From Photobacterium damselae (GTDB taxonomy: Bacteria; Pseudomonadota; Gammaproteobacteria; Enterobacterales; Vibrionaceae): a DNA stretch of 64,000 nucleotides. Made by a program: the position numbers and the translations under genes. Positions 30,154 through 39,634 of the stretch are shown here, piece after piece (position 1 is the first letter of the stretch; every line of letters begins with the position of its first letter). The notes below the pieces were generated by a model, which saw only the letters and a list, made by a program, of their open reading frames with translations, made no database searches and was not told where the DNA came from. The stretch is taken from contig NZ_PYOG01000001.1 in the NCBI RefSeq assembly GCF_003026815.1, forward strand, positions 310,001 to 374,000. Direction: 5' to 3'.

Positions 30154-30267
30154 ATGGGATGTTGTAATCAAGCACCAAAAGGTGGTTCAAATAACTTAGG
30201 TCTATTAATGAAACTGATTGGCGGAATTTTTGTACTACTATTAGTAGTATCGCTATTCTTTCATTAA
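30154..30267 (+). CDS. Small CC-motif membrane protein, 37 aa
   Basis: MGCCNQAPKGGSNNLG followed by one hydrophobic segment (LLMKLIGGIFVLLLVVSLFF, residues 17-36). The ribosome site AGAGG lies about 10 bp upstream. Cys3-Cys4 could bind Cu(I) or be lipidated, but there is no lipobox. It sits between two CueR-like operators, so copper induction is expected. I do not know a named family. Confidence 0.7.
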   Translation: MGCCNQAPKGGSNNLGLLMKLIGGIFVLLLVVSLFFH

Positions 30268-30274
30268 AACAGAC

Positions 30275-30305
30275 TTGACCTTACCCTAAGGGGAAGCTTT
30301 ATAGT
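30275..30305 (+). promoter_or_regulatory. CueR-like (MerR-family) operator/promoter 2
   Basis: TTGACC (-35, 30275-30280), a 19-bp spacer and TATAGT (-10, 30300-30305). The overlong 19-bp spacer is the hallmark of MerR-family promoters. Inside it CTTAC-N7-GGAAG matches the CueR dyad with one mismatch. It probably drives the secreted protein gene at 30336 and cusCBA. Confidence 0.85.
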
Positions 30306-30335
30306 TAACACGTTTAATTAGCTGGATGCTTATTT

Positions 30336-30737
30336 GTGAACTCTTTTTTATCGTCAAACACATTGCTGTCTAATAAGTGGATTGCGCTAGTTCTGGTGGT
30401 TATCATGGTTGTGATAACGAAGCCAGCTTTTGCTATGTCTGCCTCAGGACAACATGTTATGCACGATAATAGTCACGCACCAATAGCTCATACGCAGCAG
30501 ATGCAACATCATGACCAATCACACGCCATGATGACTGATTGTGCTCGTCACTTATCCGATCAATCCAAGTCAGACAATTGTTGTGACGATATGACCCAGT
30601 GCCATGTTGTAACTGGCGTATTACCAACCGCTAATTATGCATTCTCTTCTCCAACATCAACGACTCAACTGAGTACTTATCACTTTGAGACACCTGTCTC
30701 ACCTTGTGAAAACCTTTATCGCCCCCCAATAGCCTAG
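30336..30737 (+). CDS. Secreted or anchored Met/His/Cys-rich protein of the copper locus
   Basis: 133 aa with a GTG start behind GGA. An N-terminal hydrophobic segment (WIALVLVVIMVVITKPAFA, about residues 16-34) serves as a signal peptide or anchor. The rest is rich in likely Cu ligands: MSASGQHVMHDNSHAPIAH, QQMQHHDQSHAMMTDCARH and DNCCDDMTQCH. It resembles small CopL/DUF2946-like proteins found before copper exporters. It is probably a periplasmic copper-binding accessory protein; the exact role is unknown. It lies directly downstream of operator 2 and 137 bp before cusC. Confidence 0.65.
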   Translation: MNSFLSSNTLLSNKWIALVLVVIMVVITKPAFAMSASGQHVMHDNSHAPIAHTQQMQHHDQSHAMMTDCARHLSDQSKSDNCCDDMTQCHVVTGVLPTANYAFSSPTSTTQLSTYHFETPVSPCENLYRPPIA

Positions 30738-30874
30738 TCTACGATTCTTTTATATACCTCGATATGCACTCATTATAGTCAAGCTGTAATGTAATCGACT
30801 GTATTTAAAGTAAAAAACAATAATTACAGTATGTTGCGCATATCGCGATGATAATTATCTATCGTGGATACGTT

Positions 30875-32152
30875 ATGTTTAAAAATACGCATTTATCAGC
30901 AAAGTCCTTGTTGGGACTCATGGTTGCTGCCTCTTTTTCAGCACCAAGCTTTGCCAATGATCAGCTGCAATCGTTGATCGACTGGGCCGTTGAGCACGAC
31001 TCTGGCCGTCAACAAATTCATTATCAAGCCGAAGCGATGCAAGAGATGGGGATCGCTCAAGGCCAATTAATGGACCCAAAACTCAAAATGGGAGTTGGTG
31101 GCTTTCCAGTTGAAAATATGGGATTTGATAATGATCCTATGACCAATATTTCTGTTGGATTGATGCAGCAATTTGGCCGAGGTGACACTTTAGAACTGCT
31201 TGAACGCCAAGCTTTTGAGCAAGCTTCTAGTATTCGAGAAAAAGCCGAAATTCGCCAGCTTGATATCGAAAAAGCCATTACAACACTTTGGGTTGAACTG
31301 CATTATCAACAGCAGGCACAAAAGTTATTAAAACAGAACCAGCAGCTGTTTCGCTCGTTAGAAAAATACCTCAGCACGAATTACGGCGTTGGGGTTAACC
31401 AGGCGCAAGATATTATTCAGTCCCAACTGCAGATCTCTCGTATTGGTGAAAAAATTCAAGCCAATAGCCAAATGCAGCAAAAAATTCGAGCTCAACTGGG
31501 TGAATGGTTAGGCGATCAAGCCTCTAACTTATCACCTAAAAACGATCCAAATTGGGCGCAACTGAGCCAAAGTTTGAATCAATCACATTCTAATTTTTAT
31601 CCTCTCTTGGCACAGCATCCAACGGTGAAAGCTATTGAAGCTCTGATCAAAAGCAATGAAACCGGAATCGATATTGCTAACGAAGCTTATAAACCTCAGT
31701 TTGGTGTTGAGGTTATGTACGGTTATCGTCAGGCAAAAGGGATGAATGGTGATCCAGCCTCAGATCTTGTTAGTGCTTACGTCACCATGGATCTGCCGCT
31801 ATTTACTGATAAACGTCAAGATAAAAAGCTCTCCGCAGCCAAATTACAACTTGGGGCAACTCAATCACAAAAAGATCTGATGCTCAAACAAATGAATGCG
31901 CAAGCACAGGCTCTTTTCATCGACAGGCAAAATATCACCGAACGTTTAGGGCGTTACAACTCAACGCTATTACGCCAAGCCAAAGAGAAAACTCGCGCCA
32001 TTGAGCGTGGCTATCAAAACAATACCACCCAGCTGGATGAATACATTCGCGCTGCCAGTGAAGAGCTAACCCTACAATTGGAGCAACAACGTCTCCATGC
32101 CGACCTGCAACTAGCGAACACCAATCTCGCTTACTTACTGAATAAATATTAA
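30875..32152 (+). CDS. cusC: Copper/silver efflux outer-membrane channel (CusC, TolC family)
   Basis: 425 aa from the ATG at 30875, chosen because it begins a clean signal peptide (MFKNTHLSAKSLLGLMVAA...PSFA); an in-frame ATG exists at 30848. The body has the TolC/OEP pattern of long helices: AEAMQEMGIAQGQLMDPKLKMGVGG, an OEP repeat ending LHYQQQAQKLLKQNQQL, and a second one from about residue 250 with GVEVMYGYRQAKGM. It forms the outer-membrane exit of the CusCBA pump. Eight bp before cusB. Confidence 0.85.
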   Translation: MFKNTHLSAKSLLGLMVAASFSAPSFANDQLQSLIDWAVEHDSGRQQIHYQAEAMQEMGIAQGQLMDPKLKMGVGGFPVENMGFDNDPMTNISVGLMQQFGRGDTLELLERQAFEQASSIREKAEIRQLDIEKAITTLWVELHYQQQAQKLLKQNQQLFRSLEKYLSTNYGVGVNQAQDIIQSQLQISRIGEKIQANSQMQQKIRAQLGEWLGDQASNLSPKNDPNWAQLSQSLNQSHSNFYPLLAQHPTVKAIEALIKSNETGIDIANEAYKPQFGVEVMYGYRQAKGMNGDPASDLVSAYVTMDLPLFTDKRQDKKLSAAKLQLGATQSQKDLMLKQMNAQAQALFIDRQNITERLGRYNSTLLRQAKEKTRAIERGYQNNTTQLDEYIRAASEELTLQLEQQRLHADLQLANTNLAYLLNKY

Positions 32153-32160
32153 GGGATGTT

Positions 32161-33639
32161 ATGAAAAACGTATTTAGTATCAGCTTATTAGCATTAGCGA
32201 TTGGTACCGGTGGTGGTTATTTTGCGGCAACTCAGTTCAGTGATTCATCAACTGAGCCATCAGCTAAAAACAAAGAACCGCTCTACTGGGTTGCACCGAT
32301 GGATCCCAATTACAAACGAGATAAACCCGGCAAATCACCAATGGGAATGGATTTGATCCCTGTGTACGAAGAAGACAATGGCGGCAAAGAACTGGCAGGC
32401 ACAGTTAAAATTTCACCTGTGGTTGAAAATAATCTTGGGGTGAAAACAGCTAATGTGATTTCTGCCCCTCTAACACCACAGATTGATACGGTGGGTTATG
32501 TAGCATTTGATGAAAGCCAACTGTGGCAAATCAACAGCCGAGTCAGTGGCTGGATCAAGAAACTGAATGTCAACGCTATTGGGGAACAAGTCAAACAAGG
32601 ACAAGTGCTGTTTACGCTCTACTCTCCCGAATTAGTTCGGGCTCAAGAAGAGTTACTTAATGCTCGTCGTTTGGGAAAAACAGTTTTAATTAATGGTGCA
32701 AAAGAACGTTTAAAATCACTTGGAGTAGATAATTCTCAAATCAACCAACTACTTAAACGCGGTACGGCATCTCAAACAATTGCGATTAAAGCGCCCGCGA
32801 ATGGCGTTATTGCGACCTTAAATGTTCGTCAAGGCGCATACCTTTCTCCAGCACAAACGGTGATCAGCGCTGGATCATTACAGGATGTTTGGGTTGATGT
32901 AGAAGTGTTCGAGCGCCAAGCTCACTGGATCACATTGAGAACAACTGCCGATATGAAAATCGACAGCCTACCGGGAACACAGTGGCAAGGCAAAGTGGAT
33001 TACATCTACCCTATTTTAGATCCTAAAACGCGAACTTTACGTATTCGAGTGGTCTTTCCAAATAAAGATGGTGCCTTAAAACCTAACATGTTTGCCAATG
33101 TTGAACTGATCCCACAGAGTAAAAATAAAGTGCTACAAATCCCAAATCAGGCGGTGATCCGTTCAGGTAACATGGATCGAGTTGTATTAGCCCTTGGAGA
33201 GGGTAAATATCGTTCTACTCGCATTGAAACAGGACGCGAAGCTGGTGATATGATTGAGGTCATTTCAGGTCTCACCGCCAATGATAAGATTGTCACATCA
33301 GCCCAGTTTATGATCGATTCCGAATCGAGTCAGACCGCAGATCTCAGTCGTATTAGTCAAGCGGATCAGCAAGCCGACACAAAAGCCGATACCGTATGGG
33401 TCGATGGTACTATCACTAAAGTCATGGCGAACCATCGAATGTTAACGGTACACCACCAGCCAGTAAAAGCGTGGAATTGGCCAACTATGACCATGAATTT
33501 CACCGTTGCAAAATCGGTTGATCTATCCGATTTATCAGCCAAACAGTCCATTCGCTTTGAGCTAAAGAAAACGCCTCAAGGACAATTTGAGATTATTGCA
33601 ATTCAAGTGGCAAACCCTGCGACTAAGGTAGGTCACTAA
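32161..33639 (+). CDS. cusB: CusB periplasmic adaptor with heavy-metal-binding and fused CusF domains
   Basis: 492 aa. The N-terminal membrane anchor is followed by a metal-binding segment YWVAPMDPNYKRDKPGKSPMGMDLIPVY (split: YWVAPMDPNYKRDKPGK, SPMGMDLIPVY; about 43-70), then the membrane-fusion core (LWQINSRVSGWIKKLNV, VTSAQFMIDSES). Residues about 415-490 form a CusF-like domain (VDGTITKVMANHRMLTVHH, NWPTMTMNFTV) with the W and two M of the Cu(I) site. A separate cusF is thus unnecessary. Its stop codon overlaps the cusA ATG by one base. Confidence 0.9.
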   Translation: MKNVFSISLLALAIGTGGGYFAATQFSDSSTEPSAKNKEPLYWVAPMDPNYKRDKPGKSPMGMDLIPVYEEDNGGKELAGTVKISPVVENNLGVKTANVISAPLTPQIDTVGYVAFDESQLWQINSRVSGWIKKLNVNAIGEQVKQGQVLFTLYSPELVRAQEELLNARRLGKTVLINGAKERLKSLGVDNSQINQLLKRGTASQTIAIKAPANGVIATLNVRQGAYLSPAQTVISAGSLQDVWVDVEVFERQAHWITLRTTADMKIDSLPGTQWQGKVDYIYPILDPKTRTLRIRVVFPNKDGALKPNMFANVELIPQSKNKVLQIPNQAVIRSGNMDRVVLALGEGKYRSTRIETGREAGDMIEVISGLTANDKIVTSAQFMIDSESSQTADLSRISQADQQADTKADTVWVDGTITKVMANHRMLTVHHQPVKAWNWPTMTMNFTVAKSVDLSDLSAKQSIRFELKKTPQGQFEIIAIQVANPATKVGH

Positions 33640-36600
33640 TGATTCCAGCTATTATTCGGTGGTCTATAAAAAATCGCTTTTTGGTCTTAATGGCAACAGT
33701 GTTTTTGGTTGCCGCTGGGATCTACAGTGTTAAACGAACCCCTATTGATGCCCTACCCGATCTATCGGATGTTCAGGTGATCATCAAAACCAGTTATCCA
33801 GGCCAAGCTCCGCAAGTTGTGGAAGATCAAGTAACCTACCCATTAACAACCGCCATGCTTGCTGTACCTGGGGCTGAAACGGTACGCGGTTACTCTTTCT
33901 TTGGTGACTCCTACGTTTATATCATTTTTAACGATGATACTGATATGTATTGGGCTCGCTCACGAGTGTTGGAGTATCTCAGCCAAGTTGCACCGAAATT
34001 GCCGCCTAGTGCCAAACCTGTGTTGGGGCCAGATGCAACGGGTGTGGGCTGGATTTACAGCTATGTCTTAACCGATCGTAGCGGCAAACATGATCTGAGC
34101 GAGCTACGCAGTTTGCAAGACTGGTTCTTAAAATACGAACTGCAAACGGTTGATGGCGTTTCTGAAATTGCCACTGTTGGCGGCATGGTTAAACAGTATC
34201 AGATCCAAATTGATCCCAATAAACTGCGTGCTTACAACTTAACCCTACAGCAGATCAATAAAGCGATAAAAGCAGGCAACCAAGAAGCAGGAGCCTCTGT
34301 TGTTGAAGTGGCTGAAGCTGAACACATGGTTCGTGCGACCGGTTACATTAAAAATATTGCTGATCTAAAAAATATCCCTCTTGGTGTCACCAGCAAAGGC
34401 ACTCCTCTGCTATTAGGAGATGTCGCTGATATTAATCTGGGCCCACAGATGCGTCGTGGTATCTCAGAATTTAATGGCGAAGGAGAAGCGGTTGGTGGTG
34501 TGGTTGTAATGCGCTTTGGGGAAAATGCGCAGCAAGTGATCGCCAATGTAAAAGAGAAACTGGCGTCGTTACAGCGCAGCTTGCCTGAAGGCGTGGAGAT
34601 AGTCCCTACTTATGACCGTTCAACCTTGATCGACAATGCGGTTGATAACTTATATCAAAAACTGCTGGAAGAGTTCATTGTTGTTGCCATTGTCTGTGCG
34701 CTGTTCTTATTCCATTTGCGTTCATCTTTAGTGGTTATGATCAGCTTACCAATCGGAATTTTATCGGCCTTTATCGTGATGCACTGGCAAGGTATTAATG
34801 CCAACATCATGTCTCTAGGTGGTATTGCGATTGCAATTGGTGCCATGGTTGATGGCGCAATCGTTATGATTGAGAACGTCCATAAGCACATCGAGAAAAC
34901 ACCACTTACGGATGAAAACCGTTGGCAAGTTATCGGAAAAGCCGCTGAAGAAGTAGGTGCACCGCTATTTTTCTCACTATTAATTATTACGTTAAGTTTT
35001 GTTCCAGTATTTGCTCTCGAAGGTCAAGAAGGGAAAATGTTCTCTCCCCTTGCCTTTACAAAAACCTATGCCATGGCATCAGCGGCCGGTCTTGCCATTA
35101 CTTTGGTTCCAGTATTAATGGGTTATTTTATTCGCGGTAAAGTGTTACCAGAACATAAGAACCCCATCAATAAAGCGGTTGTATCGGCATATCGTCCACT
35201 ACTCAATATCAGCCTACGTCACCCTAAATCTTTATTGGTGGCCGCGGGTATTCTAATGGCTTCGGCTTACTACCCAATTCACAATATGGGCAGCGAGTTT
35301 ATTCCACCATTGGATGAAGGCGACCTAATGTATATGCCAACCACCTACCCTGGTATTTCCATTGGTAAAGCCCGTGAAATTTTGCAACAGACCGATAAGT
35401 TAATCAAAACTATCCCCGAGGTGAAAACGGTTTGGGGCAAGATTGGTCGAGCAGAAACAGCTACCGATCCCGCTCCCCTAACCATGATTGAAACCATTAT
35501 TCAGTTGAAACCAAGAGATGAGTGGCGTCCGGGTGTGACAACAGCCTCACTTCGTCATGAACTGGATCAATTGGTGCAATTTCCAGGTTTAACCAACGCT
35601 TGGATTATGCCGATCAAAACTCGTATCGATATGTTGGCAACAGGGATTAAAACGCCTATCGGTGTAAAAATTGCTGGCCCAGCTCTCAAACAGATTGAAA
35701 AGATCGGTCAGCAATTGGAGACCATTTTAAAACCAGTACCAGGCACCGCCTCAGTTTATGCCGAGCGAGTGGCTGGAGGGCGCTATATCACCATGGATAT
35801 CGACCGTCAAAAAGCGGCTCGTTATGGGCTTAACATTCAAGATATTCAACAGGTTATTACTACTGCCATTGGTGGTATGAATGTCAGTGAAACCATTGAA
35901 GGCTTGGAGCGTTACCCAATTAATGTCCGTTATCCTCAGAGCTATCGAGACTCTTTAGAAAAACTCAAGAGCTTACCTCTGGTGACTCCAAGCGGTGCTC
36001 GTATTGCTTTGGCCGATGTCGCTACATTACGCTTTGAAGATGGCCCTCCAATGATCAAAACCGAAAATGCACGACCAAACGGATGGGTCTTTGTGGATAT
36101 CGATGGTCGCGATTTAGGCTCGTATGTTCATGAAGCACAACAAAAAGTAGCACAAGAACTTGTTCTGCCTGCTGGCTACTCGCTTTCTTGGTCAGGTCAA
36201 TATGAGTATATGGAACGAGCAAAAGCCCGTCTAACTACAGTTGTTCCGGCCACGATCGCCATCATTATGATGTTGCTTTATATGAGCTTCCGTCGTGCGG
36301 GGGAAGTGCTACTGATTATGGGCACGCTGCCTCTAGCTATGGTTGGTGGCCTCTGGTTAATGGAGATCTTGGACTATAACTTCTCTATCGCAGTTGGGGT
36401 TGGCTTTATCGCACTGGCCGGGGTTGCCGTTGAAATTGGAGTCATCATGTTGGTTTATCTTAACCAAGCGTGGAATGGCCAGATAGAACAAGCAAAACAG
36501 GAGCAACGAGCGTTAACCATGGCTGATCTCACTAAAGCCATTAGTGAAGGTGCTGGCTTACGAGTACGCCCAGTCATGATGACAGTAGCAACGGTCATTA

Positions 36601-36764
36601 TTGGTTTAATTCCAATTATGTTTGGTCACGGAACGGGATCGGAAGTTATGCAGCGTATTGCCGCACCAATGATTGGCGGTATGTCATCGGCATTATTACT
36701 GACACTCGTGGTGCTCCCAGCTCTATTTAAACTGTGGAAACAGACAAGCTACAAACTGAAGTAG
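33639..36764 (+). CDS. cusA: Copper/silver RND efflux pump CusA
   Basis: 1041 aa, family length, about 12 membrane segments with two large periplasmic loops. HME-RND signatures: RTPIDALPDLSDVQVII near the N-terminus, YPGQAPQVVEDQVTYPLT, GAMVDGAIVMIENVHKH (with the charged TM4 residues of the proton relay), and a second-half RVRPVMMTVATVIIGLIPIM. It expels Cu(I) or Ag(I) from the periplasm through CusC. Last gene of the locus, followed by a terminator. Confidence 0.95.
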   Translation: MIPAIIRWSIKNRFLVLMATVFLVAAGIYSVKRTPIDALPDLSDVQVIIKTSYPGQAPQVVEDQVTYPLTTAMLAVPGAETVRGYSFFGDSYVYIIFNDDTDMYWARSRVLEYLSQVAPKLPPSAKPVLGPDATGVGWIYSYVLTDRSGKHDLSELRSLQDWFLKYELQTVDGVSEIATVGGMVKQYQIQIDPNKLRAYNLTLQQINKAIKAGNQEAGASVVEVAEAEHMVRATGYIKNIADLKNIPLGVTSKGTPLLLGDVADINLGPQMRRGISEFNGEGEAVGGVVVMRFGENAQQVIANVKEKLASLQRSLPEGVEIVPTYDRSTLIDNAVDNLYQKLLEEFIVVAIVCALFLFHLRSSLVVMISLPIGILSAFIVMHWQGINANIMSLGGIAIAIGAMVDGAIVMIENVHKHIEKTPLTDENRWQVIGKAAEEVGAPLFFSLLIITLSFVPVFALEGQEGKMFSPLAFTKTYAMASAAGLAITLVPVLMGYFIRGKVLPEHKNPINKAVVSAYRPLLNISLRHPKSLLVAAGILMASAYYPIHNMGSEFIPPLDEGDLMYMPTTYPGISIGKAREILQQTDKLIKTIPEVKTVWGKIGRAETATDPAPLTMIETIIQLKPRDEWRPGVTTASLRHELDQLVQFPGLTNAWIMPIKTRIDMLATGIKTPIGVKIAGPALKQIEKIGQQLETILKPVPGTASVYAERVAGGRYITMDIDRQKAARYGLNIQDIQQVITTAIGGMNVSETIEGLERYPINVRYPQSYRDSLEKLKSLPLVTPSGARIALADVATLRFEDGPPMIKTENARPNGWVFVDIDGRDLGSYVHEAQQKVAQELVLPAGYSLSWSGQYEYMERAKARLTTVVPATIAIIMMLLYMSFRRAGEVLLIMGTLPLAMVGGLWLMEILDYNFSIAVGVGFIALAGVAVEIGVIMLVYLNQAWNGQIEQAKQEQRALTMADLTKAISEGAGLRVRPVMMTVATVIIGLIPIMFGHGTGSEVMQRIAAPMIGGMSSALLLTLVVLPALFKLWKQTSYKLK

Positions 36765-36806
36765 TCATATTTAATGGCTAGATTTCATAACAACATTTAA
36801 CAGAAA

Positions 36807-36840
36807 AAAAGCGCTACGTAATCACTACATAGCGCTTCTT
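36807..36840. terminator. Bidirectional terminator between cusA and dtpA
   Basis: AAGCGCTA (36809-36816) and TAGCGCTT (36830-36837). The minus strand continues into a run of seven T, the plus strand into CTTTCTT. It serves both convergent genes. Confidence 0.85.
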
Positions 36841-36886
36841 TCTTGCCAGAGATTTAGATCGTTAAGATCTCACAGGTAGATATTTT

Positions 36887-38368
36887 TTAGGCAGTTGCTT
36901 GCTCAGTTGCCGCTTGAGTTTCACCACGAATAATTCGAGTTAACTTAGGGGCAATTAATAGCGTTAATACAGCAATTGCAGCGGTTGAATAACCAATTTT
37001 AGCAAACACATCACTATAGATAGTCAGTGTTTGATGAGAGTCAGTAATACCCGCAGGTGCTGTTGTTAATGTTGCTACCCAGCCAGCTACAACCGCAGCC
37101 GTTGCCGAAGTTAGGAACCACATACCCATAGCAAAGCCCATCATACGTTGAGGGACTAATTGCGCTACCATCGCCAAACCAAGACCAGACACTAACAACT
37201 CACCAATAGACTGGAAACCGTAACAGATGATCAACCAGTTTGAGCTCATGATCCCTTGTGCATTGGCAAATTTTGCACCGAAAGTCAGTACCAAGAATGA
37301 CAAACTACACAGCACCATACCCATCGCAAACTTATAAGGCATAGCAAAACGCTCACCCATATTGTTATACATCATGGCAAGAATAGGACTTGCGATCATG
37401 ATCCAAAATGGGTTTAGAGCCTGAAACTGCTCTGGCTGAACGGAGATACCAAAAATATTGTGCTCAATATTATGGATAGCAAAAAAGTTAAGTGATGTTG
37501 GCATCTGGAAATAAAGAACAAAGAACACCACACCTTGCAGCATTAATACAAACGCCACCAGCATCTTTGCTCGTTCCAAACCTGAGATAGAAAAGGCTTC
37601 TTTTAGGTATAAGAAAACAATAGAACAACCAACCACAACCAAAATTGCGTGAGCATAGAAAAGGTGTTGTAGCAAAATAGCACTAACAAAACTTAACGCA
37701 ATCGCACTAATAACAACGCCTAAATAGTGCTTTTTATTAACTGGCGCAAGATCAGGTTCTGAACCAACATCTTTCACCATTTTGCTACACATCATGAAGT
37801 TAATAACTGTGATAACCAAACCAACAGCACTGATACCAAATGCAATGTCGTAGCCCATTTTCTCAGCAATCCAAGGCGTTAGTAGCATAGAGAAAAATGA
37901 ACCTAGGTTAATCGCCATATAGTACATCGTAAATGCACCATCAAGACGAGCATCCCCATCATCATAGACTTTTGCTAATAAACTCGATGGGTTTGCTTTA
38001 AATAAGCCATTACCCATAGTGATAAAGCCCATCGCGACATAAATTAAGCTTTCACCACCGAAATTAGCCATCGCTGAAAGGCCCAACAATGCATAACCTA
38101 CAGTTAAAACAACCGCGCCAAGTGTGATGGTTCTTTTCGTACCGATAACTTTATCGCCAACCCAACCGCCAATTGCAACTGAGCCGTAAACTAATGCCGA
38201 GAAAGCACCAAAAAGAACAAAAGATTTTGATTCGGACATGCCCAAAATCTGAACCAGATAAACGGTTAAGATTGCTTGCATACCGTAAAAGCCAAAGCGC
38301 TCCCAAAATTCTATTGAAAAGATCAAATAGAACTGCTTCGGCTGCTTGAATACATTCAAGTCAGACAT
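36887..38368 (-). CDS. dtpA: POT-family proton-coupled di/tripeptide permease
   Basis: 493 aa, 12-14 membrane segments. N-terminus NVFKQPKQFYLIFSIEFWERFGFYGMQ contains the POT motif ExxERFxYYG as EFWERFGFYG, and LVYGSVAIGGWVGDKVIGTKR follows, closely matching E. coli DtpA. It imports small peptides with protons. The paralogue (DtpA or DtpB) cannot be settled by eye. Monocistronic. Confidence 0.88.
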   Translation of the reverse strand: MSDLNVFKQPKQFYLIFSIEFWERFGFYGMQAILTVYLVQILGMSESKSFVLFGAFSALVYGSVAIGGWVGDKVIGTKRTITLGAVVLTVGYALLGLSAMANFGGESLIYVAMGFITMGNGLFKANPSSLLAKVYDDGDARLDGAFTMYYMAINLGSFFSMLLTPWIAEKMGYDIAFGISAVGLVITVINFMMCSKMVKDVGSEPDLAPVNKKHYLGVVISAIALSFVSAILLQHLFYAHAILVVVGCSIVFLYLKEAFSISGLERAKMLVAFVLMLQGVVFFVLYFQMPTSLNFFAIHNIEHNIFGISVQPEQFQALNPFWIMIASPILAMMYNNMGERFAMPYKFAMGMVLCSLSFLVLTFGAKFANAQGIMSSNWLIICYGFQSIGELLVSGLGLAMVAQLVPQRMMGFAMGMWFLTSATAAVVAGWVATLTTAPAGITDSHQTLTIYSDVFAKIGYSTAAIAVLTLLIAPKLTRIIRGETQAATEQATA

Positions 38369-38659
38369 AGTGTGTTTCCTGTAAGCTGTTTTTTAATAAA
38401 TTTTTTAAGATGTTGTGTGTATTTTTTAAATATATGGTCGAGTTATTTTCTGACCTATGATTTCAAACTACTTTGAATGGAAAACGATTGCATCGAACAA
38501 AAATGCAACATTAGATACGACTTATGAAAAAACACTGTATTAATTTAAATAAACAGTAACTTACTCTGACTTGATAGCAGAAAATAGTTAGAAAAAATAA
38601 AAAGTGTTATTTATCCGTTTGTTATTACCAAGACAGATAGAAAATTAAAAATTACATTG

Positions 38660-38675
38660 ACGCAAACGTTTGCTT
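38660..38675 (+). promoter_or_regulatory. PurR operator
   Basis: ACGCAAACGTTTGCTT is a near-perfect copy of the PurR palindrome (ACGCAAACGTTTGCGT), 15 of 16 positions. It lies 66 bp before the chosen start of the next gene, in promoter position. Confidence 0.85.
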
Positions 38676-38725
38676 TAGTTAGATTACCCGCGTTTTTGAC
38701 CTTTCCCAGAATTATGGATAATTTT

Positions 38726-39538
38726 ATGTTGTTACTAAAACGCGGTTTAGCATTAATCGCTATTCTTTTTTCTTGTCAAATCTTTGCTCAATCACAGCCA
38801 ATCTTGGTTCAAGGCGCAATGGATATTGAAACAACCACATTAATCAATGCGCTAGATAATAAGAAAGAAACAACTATGGGCTCTTGGACATTTTGGCAAG
38901 GAACCATTGCAGGCTATCCCGTCGTTGTTTCCCGTACCGAGGTAGGAATTGCCAATGCAGCAGCGGCAACAACACTCGCCATAGAGCAATTCAAACCAAA
39001 ATTAATTATTAACCAGGGTACATCAGGCGGTCATGATCCAAAGCTATACCGCGGTGATATCGTATTGGGAAAAACCAGCTTCAATATGGGTGCTTATCAA
39101 GTAAGCTTTAAAGAAAAAGGTCAGGGAATCCATCCTGAAAACTGGCAAAACTTTGCCGTAACGATGCGCCTTCGTGAAAATGGTAAGCCTGTAGAGCACA
39201 CCGAATTTGCAGCCGATAGCCATTTACTGACAGTCGCACAACAGCAAGCAAAAAGTTATAACAAAGGAAAAGTAGTAACAGGTATTATTGGTACAGCCGA
39301 TGAATGGAACCGAGAAGTAGACAGAATTAACTGGTTCCATAACACTTACGGCACCTCGGTAGAAGAAATGGAAACCTCATCAGCTGCTCTAGTTGCGCAA
39401 GCTTATAATATACCGTTTATTGGTATCCGAATTTTGTCTAATACAGATCAACACAAGCAAGACTTTGATCCTCAGACAGCAGTAGATTGCCAAGAGTTTG
39501 TTTTAGGCTATATCAAGACTCTTATTAAGCAACAATAG
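38726..39538 (+). CDS. Secreted nucleoside phosphorylase/nucleosidase family protein (MTAN-like)
   Basis: 270 aa from the ATG at 38726 (GGA 8 bp upstream); 38714 is also possible. An earlier TTG at 38657 would place the PurR box inside the gene and is rejected. Signal peptide [21 protein letters not shown], so periplasmic. PF01048 fold: [35 protein letters not shown], and [23 protein letters not shown]. The two catalytic glutamates of MTAN are conserved, but the purine-contacting Asp is Asn (ILSNTDQ for AISDVAD). The substrate may therefore be a 6-oxopurine nucleoside, an inference. Preceded by a PurR box. Confidence 0.8.
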   Translation: MLLLKRGLALIAILFSCQIFAQSQPILVQGAMDIETTTLINALDNKKETTMGSWTFWQGTIAGYPVVVSRTEVGIANAAAATTLAIEQFKPKLIINQGTSGGHDPKLYRGDIVLGKTSFNMGAYQVSFKEKGQGIHPENWQNFAVTMRLRENGKPVEHTEFAADSHLLTVAQQQAKSYNKGKVVTGIIGTADEWNREVDRINWFHNTYGTSVEEMETSSAALVAQAYNIPFIGIRILSNTDQHKQDFDPQTAVDCQEFVLGYIKTLIKQQ

Positions 39539-39593
39539 ATTATCTCCTCCCCCTAGGAGATCCTAAATCAATTGCTCCCCAAATGATGGTTTC

Positions 39594-39630
39594 AAAAAAA
39601 GCCAGATCCTAATATTAGGAACTGGCTTTA
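39594..39630. terminator. Bidirectional terminator after the nucleosidase gene
   Basis: AAGCCAG...TCCTAAT and ATTAGGA...CTGGCTT form a long stem with matching A/T runs on both sides. It separates two convergent genes. Confidence 0.85.
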
Positions 39631-39634
39631 TTCT

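Noticed and set aside
38657-38725. TTG start at 38657 for the MTAN-like gene
   Set aside because: The PurR box would be inside the gene and the signal peptide would not be N-terminal.
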